The position numbers and the translations under genes are program-made. A stretch of DNA of 10,435 nucleotides, taken from assembly GCA_021204285.1 (NCBI GenBank), contig JAJPZP010000260.1, forward strand, positions 1-10,435. Direction: 5' to 3'. Below the pieces are notes generated by a model that made no database searches, had not been told where the DNA came from, and worked only from the letters and a program-made list of their open reading frames with translations. This DNA comes from Lachnospiraceae bacterium. Lineage in GTDB: Bacteria; Bacillota; Clostridia; Lachnospirales; Lachnospiraceae. Positions 7,046 through 10,435 of the stretch are shown piece by piece (position 1 is the first letter of the stretch; each line of letters begins with the position of its first letter).

Positions 7046-7072
7046 TCACTAAACTTTTTAACCTGAATCAAA

Positions 7073-8053
7073 TCAACGATACGTCTTTCCAAACAGCAGC
7101 AGCCTGACCACCGGAATTTTCCGGATCATCCCAATCAGCGCCGCCGTGATCACGCTCATCACAACGAAAGCTGCCAGACTATAGAGCAGACCGCTGAAGG
7201 TCCAGAAACTGTATACAATGCCGGAGCGGTTCAGGATCGCAGCGAAATGGTAATGAATTACATAGATCTCAAGTGTATACTGTCCAAGCCACGCGAGCCT
7301 GCTTTTCAGGGGGTTCGGCTTCCAGTCGACCACGATCTGGAGAAGCCAGAAACAGCCAAGGAATGAGGCAAACGTCTGCAACACCAGCATACTGGCACTG
7401 CTCACGGTCACAAGATCGAAGGATGCCGCCATCATGATGAAAATTCCGCCGCCGATCCAGGCCAGCGTATCACGCCTCCACTTCGGGATCGCGCGCCGCG
7501 TGATTTCCGGATGTCCTCCGACAAAATACGCCACCGTATAATAGGGAAGATAGGTGATCTGAAGCGCCGGACTTAAGAAGGTCACGCCCTTCAGATATGC
7601 GAACAACACAGCCACACAACCGAGCAGCCATACGAGCCAGAAAGCCCACTCACCGCCTGCCCTCGCCTGCACCCACATGGCAATATACGCCAGCACGGTA
7701 AAGAGAAACAATACCATCAGGAACCAGAGACCATAGTCGAGCTGAAACAAGACCGTCTTCAGCGCTTCTGGCACGTCCGCAATATGCTGCAGCACCAGCC
7801 AGGAAAAGAATGGCAGAAGGTAGGCGACCGCCCTTTTCCCGATGCGTCTCCCCAGTTCGGGGAGTGTCTCCACCTTTCTTCCCATACCACAGAGATAGCC
7901 GCTGATCAGGAAAAACAATGGCATCTGCAGCGATTTGATCATATCATACAGGAAAGGATCCGTCATCTGGTTGTGCACCTGCACATGACCAAACATCACG
8001 AGCAGGATCGCAATCCCTTTTAAACTGTCAAGCGATTCATTTCTCTTACTCAT
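7073..8053 (-). CDS. Acyltransferase-3 family membrane protein
   Basis: This is an integral membrane protein of the OafA/WecH-like acyltransferase-3 family, which moves acyl groups (often acetyl) onto sugars of the cell envelope. The N-terminal signature is clear: SLDSLKGIAILLVMFGHV (8-24) with the conserved His23 at the membrane face. PLFFLISGYL follows at about 45-54. About nine or ten hydrophobic helices span the 326 residues. A second conserved-type His lies near the end in LEIYVIHYHF. There is no extra SGNH domain. The acceptor cannot be told from sequence. The ATG at 8053 starts four bases after the upstream stop with a modest GGTGG site, so it is probably co-transcribed with the proton-channel gene, although a functional link is not obvious. 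Confidence 0.88.
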   Translation of the reverse strand: MSKRNESLDSLKGIAILLVMFGHVQVHNQMTDPFLYDMIKSLQMPLFFLISGYLCGMGRKVETLPELGRRIGKRAVAYLLPFFSWLVLQHIADVPEALKTVLFQLDYGLWFLMVLFLFTVLAYIAMWVQARAGGEWAFWLVWLLGCVAVLFAYLKGVTFLSPALQITYLPYYTVAYFVGGHPEITRRAIPKWRRDTLAWIGGGIFIMMAASFDLVTVSSASMLVLQTFASFLGCFWLLQIVVDWKPNPLKSRLAWLGQYTLEIYVIHYHFAAILNRSGIVYSFWTFSGLLYSLAAFVVMSVITAALIGMIRKIPVVRLLLFGKTYR

Positions 8054-8057
8054 AACT

Positions 8058-10283
8058 TTACCACCACAGAAGATAAACCAGCGTCAGGCCCAGGCCGATG
8101 ATCGCCAGCATCAGGCCGAAGGAGAGGCTTACGCTGATCATGCGGTTCGTCTTGTGCATGACTTCCTCCCACTCCGCAAAGCGCACGACGAAGGAGCTTT
8201 TGATCGGTCTGCGCCGCAATATCGTGCGGTTCAGCACCGCGGCGACGCGATCAAGCAGCGTACCCGCCACGCGCGAGAAACGGGAACCGATCAGATAGAC
8301 ATGCCGTTCCGTCGTACTCCGGTGCGTCGTATTTCGGAAAAAGATGAGCACATAATCCACCAGATAGTCGCAGGCGCGGCTGAGCAGCGCCGTAAAACCC
8401 GTCAGACCCTTCAGGAACGCTTTGACCAGGTACAACCGGTCCAGAATCCCGCAGGCAATACCGCCAAGATTCACTGCACCGCGCAGCAGTGTCTTCGTGA
8501 ATGTCAGCCGATCCACGAGTCCGCAGACAAAGCCGCAGATTGCCACCGCCCCCTTCTGGAACAGTGGCCGGTATACGCGATCTTCAAGATCGAGCCATGC
8601 GGGCCAGAGATCCTTATAATATGTCCGTCCCGACTCATCCCTGCCCATCAGAAACTTCCGGATTATCCCAAAATAAGCGATGACACCGATCGTCAGGGAA
8701 ATGAGCGCCCCCTGCAGGTTTGTCCAGGAGAAATAGTGCACCGCATGCTCCGGCGAAGTTCCGTGCAGAAAGCCCTGCGCCAGATCCGCGACCCGGTTCA
8801 TCGTAAGATACGGGAAAAATCCCAGGATCAGTAGCAGCATCGCCGGAACAAGCAGCGCGAGCGTGCTTTCCCGGTTCATATAATGCTTCTTCTCATCATA
8901 TTCCGCCTGCCTTTCCGGATTCTTCTCGAGGAAGACCGCCACAAAAAGCTTCGTCATATAAGCGACGGTCATACCACCCGTGAGCAGGAATATCCATTCG
9001 ACGCCGCGCACCCAGAGGGCGGAGCACCCGAGTTCCGCCAGCTCCTCCGCATATTCGACAATACTCTCGTGCAGCAGCGTCTTACTGACATAACCGCTGA
9101 AGCCCGGCACACCGCCGATACTCAGCGCTCCCGTCAGAAAGATACCGGCGAGCAGCGGCTTCTTCCGGCCAAAACCACGGATCTCATTGAGATTCAGCCT
9201 GTGCAGGTTCATGTAGACGACGCCAGCCGCCATAAAAAGAATCAGCTTAATCGTCGAATGATTGACCATATGAAGAATCGTCCCGCGCACCGCGAGTGCG
9301 TTTGCCTCACCAAGCAGCTCCATCATTCCCGCACCGACCAGAATAAAACCGATCTGTGACATGGACGAACAGGCCAGCGTCCGCTTCAGGTCAACCGAGA
9401 ATACTGCGAGCAGCGCACCGCCAAACATGGTGACGACGCCAAAGCCGAGGATCAAAAGGCCCCAGGCCTCATCATAGCGGAATACCTCCGCGCAGACAAT
9501 CAGAATACCAAAGACACCGGTCTTTGTCAAAATTCCGGAGAGCAGCGCGCTGGCCGGCGCCGGAGCGACCGGATGAGCCTTCGGCAGCCAGACATGCAGC
9601 GGAAACATACCTGCCTTCGCACCGAAACCGAACAACAGGCAGCCGCCCGCCGCATAAATCTGCATCCGCTTCTCCTGCCAGACCGCCGCCACCGCGTCAT
9701 GCAGCTCCGACATCCTGAGCGTCCCCGCCGCGTCATAAAGGAGGAGCAGCCCCATCAACATAACGAGACCACCGATGACCGCGATCGCGAGATAGATCTC
9801 GCCCGCTTTCATCGCCTTTTCCGTCTCATCGTGAACGACCCACACATAGGAAGCCAGGGACATCACCTCAAAAAACACAAAAGTCGTGTACAGATCGCCC
9901 GACAGGAACACGCCCATGGTCGCGCCGAGCGTCAGCAAATAGAAGAAATAATAGCGATTCCGGTTCCGGTAATGCCCGAAGTACTCCCTCGAAAACACGC
10001 CCGTCCCCAGCCACATAAAGGCTGCGATCGCGCCATAGAGCACCCGGAACCCATCCAGTTTCAGATAAATGCCCTGCCCACAGAAGCCCGCGAGCAGAAA
10101 CTCCTGCTCCCCGCCCCGGAAGTATGTGGCCGCAGCCGCCAGCATCAATCCAAACTCCACCGCCACCGCAAGCTGGACGACACGGTCGCGCGCAGCCTTG
10201 CTGCGCCGGCCCGTCAAATAGCTGACGAAGGCCGCCGCGAAGGGGAACCACACCGTATGAAATAATATCACGTTTCCTGACAT
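8058..10283 (-). CDS. Proton-conducting membrane subunit of the NuoL/MrpD/hydrogenase-4 family
   Basis: This is a 741-residue membrane protein with the proton_antipo_M core. Charged residues of the ion path are visible: Glu139 in FFEVMSL, Lys223 in FGAKAGMFPLHVWLPKAHP, Lys254 in GILTKTG, His338/His342/Lys346 in HMVNHSTIK and Lys401 in GYVSKTLLHE. Such subunits move H+ or Na+ in complex I, Mrp antiporters or membrane hydrogenases; which of these applies cannot be decided without the neighbours beyond 10435. After the helices of the core (to about residue 540), a tail of about 190 residues has amphipathic repeats with DRL/DRV motifs, a basic RRRP segment and a final hydrophobic helix (about 714-741). 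This layout recalls the lateral helix of NuoL. The ATG at 10283 is chosen because AAGGAG lies five bases upstream; an in-frame TTG at 10307 is less likely. Confidence 0.9.
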   Translation of the reverse strand: MSGNVILFHTVWFPFAAAFVSYLTGRRSKAARDRVVQLAVAVEFGLMLAAAATYFRGGEQEFLLAGFCGQGIYLKLDGFRVLYGAIAAFMWLGTGVFSREYFGHYRNRNRYYFFYLLTLGATMGVFLSGDLYTTFVFFEVMSLASYVWVVHDETEKAMKAGEIYLAIAVIGGLVMLMGLLLLYDAAGTLRMSELHDAVAAVWQEKRMQIYAAGGCLLFGFGAKAGMFPLHVWLPKAHPVAPAPASALLSGILTKTGVFGILIVCAEVFRYDEAWGLLILGFGVVTMFGGALLAVFSVDLKRTLACSSMSQIGFILVGAGMMELLGEANALAVRGTILHMVNHSTIKLILFMAAGVVYMNLHRLNLNEIRGFGRKKPLLAGIFLTGALSIGGVPGFSGYVSKTLLHESIVEYAEELAELGCSALWVRGVEWIFLLTGGMTVAYMTKLFVAVFLEKNPERQAEYDEKKHYMNRESTLALLVPAMLLLILGFFPYLTMNRVADLAQGFLHGTSPEHAVHYFSWTNLQGALISLTIGVIAYFGIIRKFLMGRDESGRTYYKDLWPAWLDLEDRVYRPLFQKGAVAICGFVCGLVDRLTFTKTLLRGAVNLGGIACGILDRLYLVKAFLKGLTGFTALLSRACDYLVDYVLIFFRNTTHRSTTERHVYLIGSRFSRVAGTLLDRVAAVLNRTILRRRPIKSSFVVRFAEWEEVMHKTNRMISVSLSFGLMLAIIGLGLTLVYLLWW
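8406..8555 (-). repeat. Imperfect tandem protein repeat in the C-terminal tail of the proton-channel subunit
   Basis: Residues 577-602 and 602-626 align as two copies of about 24-25 residues. Each begins with GAV, has a Cys-Gly pair, then GLVDRL or GILDRL, and ends Lys-x-Leu-Leu/Leu-Lys with RG or KG. A weaker third match (GTLLDRV) lies near residues 674-680. The pattern suggests repeated amphipathic helices lying along the membrane. The match is at the protein level; I did not see a strong DNA repeat. Confidence 0.5.
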
Positions 10284-10313
10284 TGGCTTCTCCTTGTTCT
10301 GTGACAAATTCCC

Positions 10314-10359
10314 GCCCGGTGCGGGCTACACTTCTGCAAAGGGGTAGTGCCTCCCCTTT
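10314..10359 (-). other. Two hairpins in the leader before the proton-channel gene
   Basis: On the minus strand AAAGGGG and CCCCTTT (10353-10359 and 10338-10344) form a perfect seven-base stem with an eight-base loop. GCCCG and CGGGC (10314-10326) form a five-base stem with a three-base loop just after it. Neither is followed by a T run, so they are not clear terminators. They lie between a possible upstream stop (10365) and the ATG at 10283. They could slow ribosomes or protect mRNA between operon genes. Confidence 0.4.
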
Positions 10360-10364
10360 CCCCA

Positions 10365-10433
10365 CTACAACCTGTCCCCGCCCTGGCGGTATCGGTATCT
10401 GATGCGGACTCGCTTCCGCTCAGTGTGCGGACG
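10365..10433 (-). CDS. Possible C-terminal end of an upstream gene
   Basis: One minus-strand frame is open from the window edge to a TAG at 10365-10367 and ends with the basic tail RVRIRYRYRQGGDRL. Its third codon positions are GC-rich like the neighbouring genes. A gene ending here would leave about 80 bases before the proton-channel gene and could be another subunit of the same complex. A second frame is also open through this stretch, so the call is weak. No product can be named. Confidence 0.3.
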   Translation of the reverse strand, partial: RPHTERKRVRIRYRYRQGGDRL

Positions 10434-10435
10434 TA

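Noticed and set aside
9868..10365. A minus-strand frame of 165 codons overlapping the start of the proton-channel gene
   Set aside because: It is out of frame with the recognised protein over most of its length, has an Arg/Gly-rich sequence without motifs, and lacks a good ribosome site.

Overview
The window looks like a stretch of chromosome from a fairly GC-rich Clostridia genome, most likely Lachnospiraceae. This is inferred from the wording of PurE, the type-2 PyrF, the PyrK/PyrD-B type dihydroorotate dehydrogenase and the small membrane proteins beside pyrE. It has not been tested by a search. Every gene I accept lies on the minus strand, so the genes are read from high to low coordinates. 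There is no gene-free stretch longer than about 130 bases. I see no RNA genes, insertion sequences, CRISPR arrays, phage genes or riboswitches.

Reading in the direction of transcription, the right edge (about 10435-10284) holds a possible tail of an upstream gene and a small hairpin-rich leader. Then comes a large proton-conducting membrane subunit of the NuoL/MrpD/hydrogenase-4 superfamily (10283-8058). Four bases later a membrane acyltransferase-3 protein begins (8053-7073). A short gap with a good promoter (7017-7045) leads into a compact pyrimidine operon, pyrF-pyrK-pyrD-pyrE (6982-3664), whose first three genes overlap by 4 and 1 bases. PyrK and PyrD form the NAD-linked, flavin and iron-sulphur dihydroorotate dehydrogenase B. 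PyrE and PyrF then convert orotate to OMP and UMP. De novo UMP synthesis from dihydroorotate onward is therefore complete here.

Downstream are three small membrane proteins packed head to tail: a 51-residue protein, a VanZ-like protein and a three-helix protein resembling DUF6142. After them comes an unusually long M29-type metallo-aminopeptidase (2542-458). The last gene is purE (from 400, running off the left edge), with its own well-formed promoter. Its reading frame is broken by a TAG codon at codon 97, with clearly conserved PurE sequence on both sides.

Most of the window is ordinary housekeeping sequence. The points worth a second look are the nonsense codon in purE, the large non-catalytic N-terminal region of the M29 peptidase, the repeat-bearing C-terminal tail of the proton-channel subunit, the in-frame pyrD/pyrE junction separated only by two amber codons, and the uncharacterised small membrane-protein cassette. 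I found no convincing evidence of a wholly new system.
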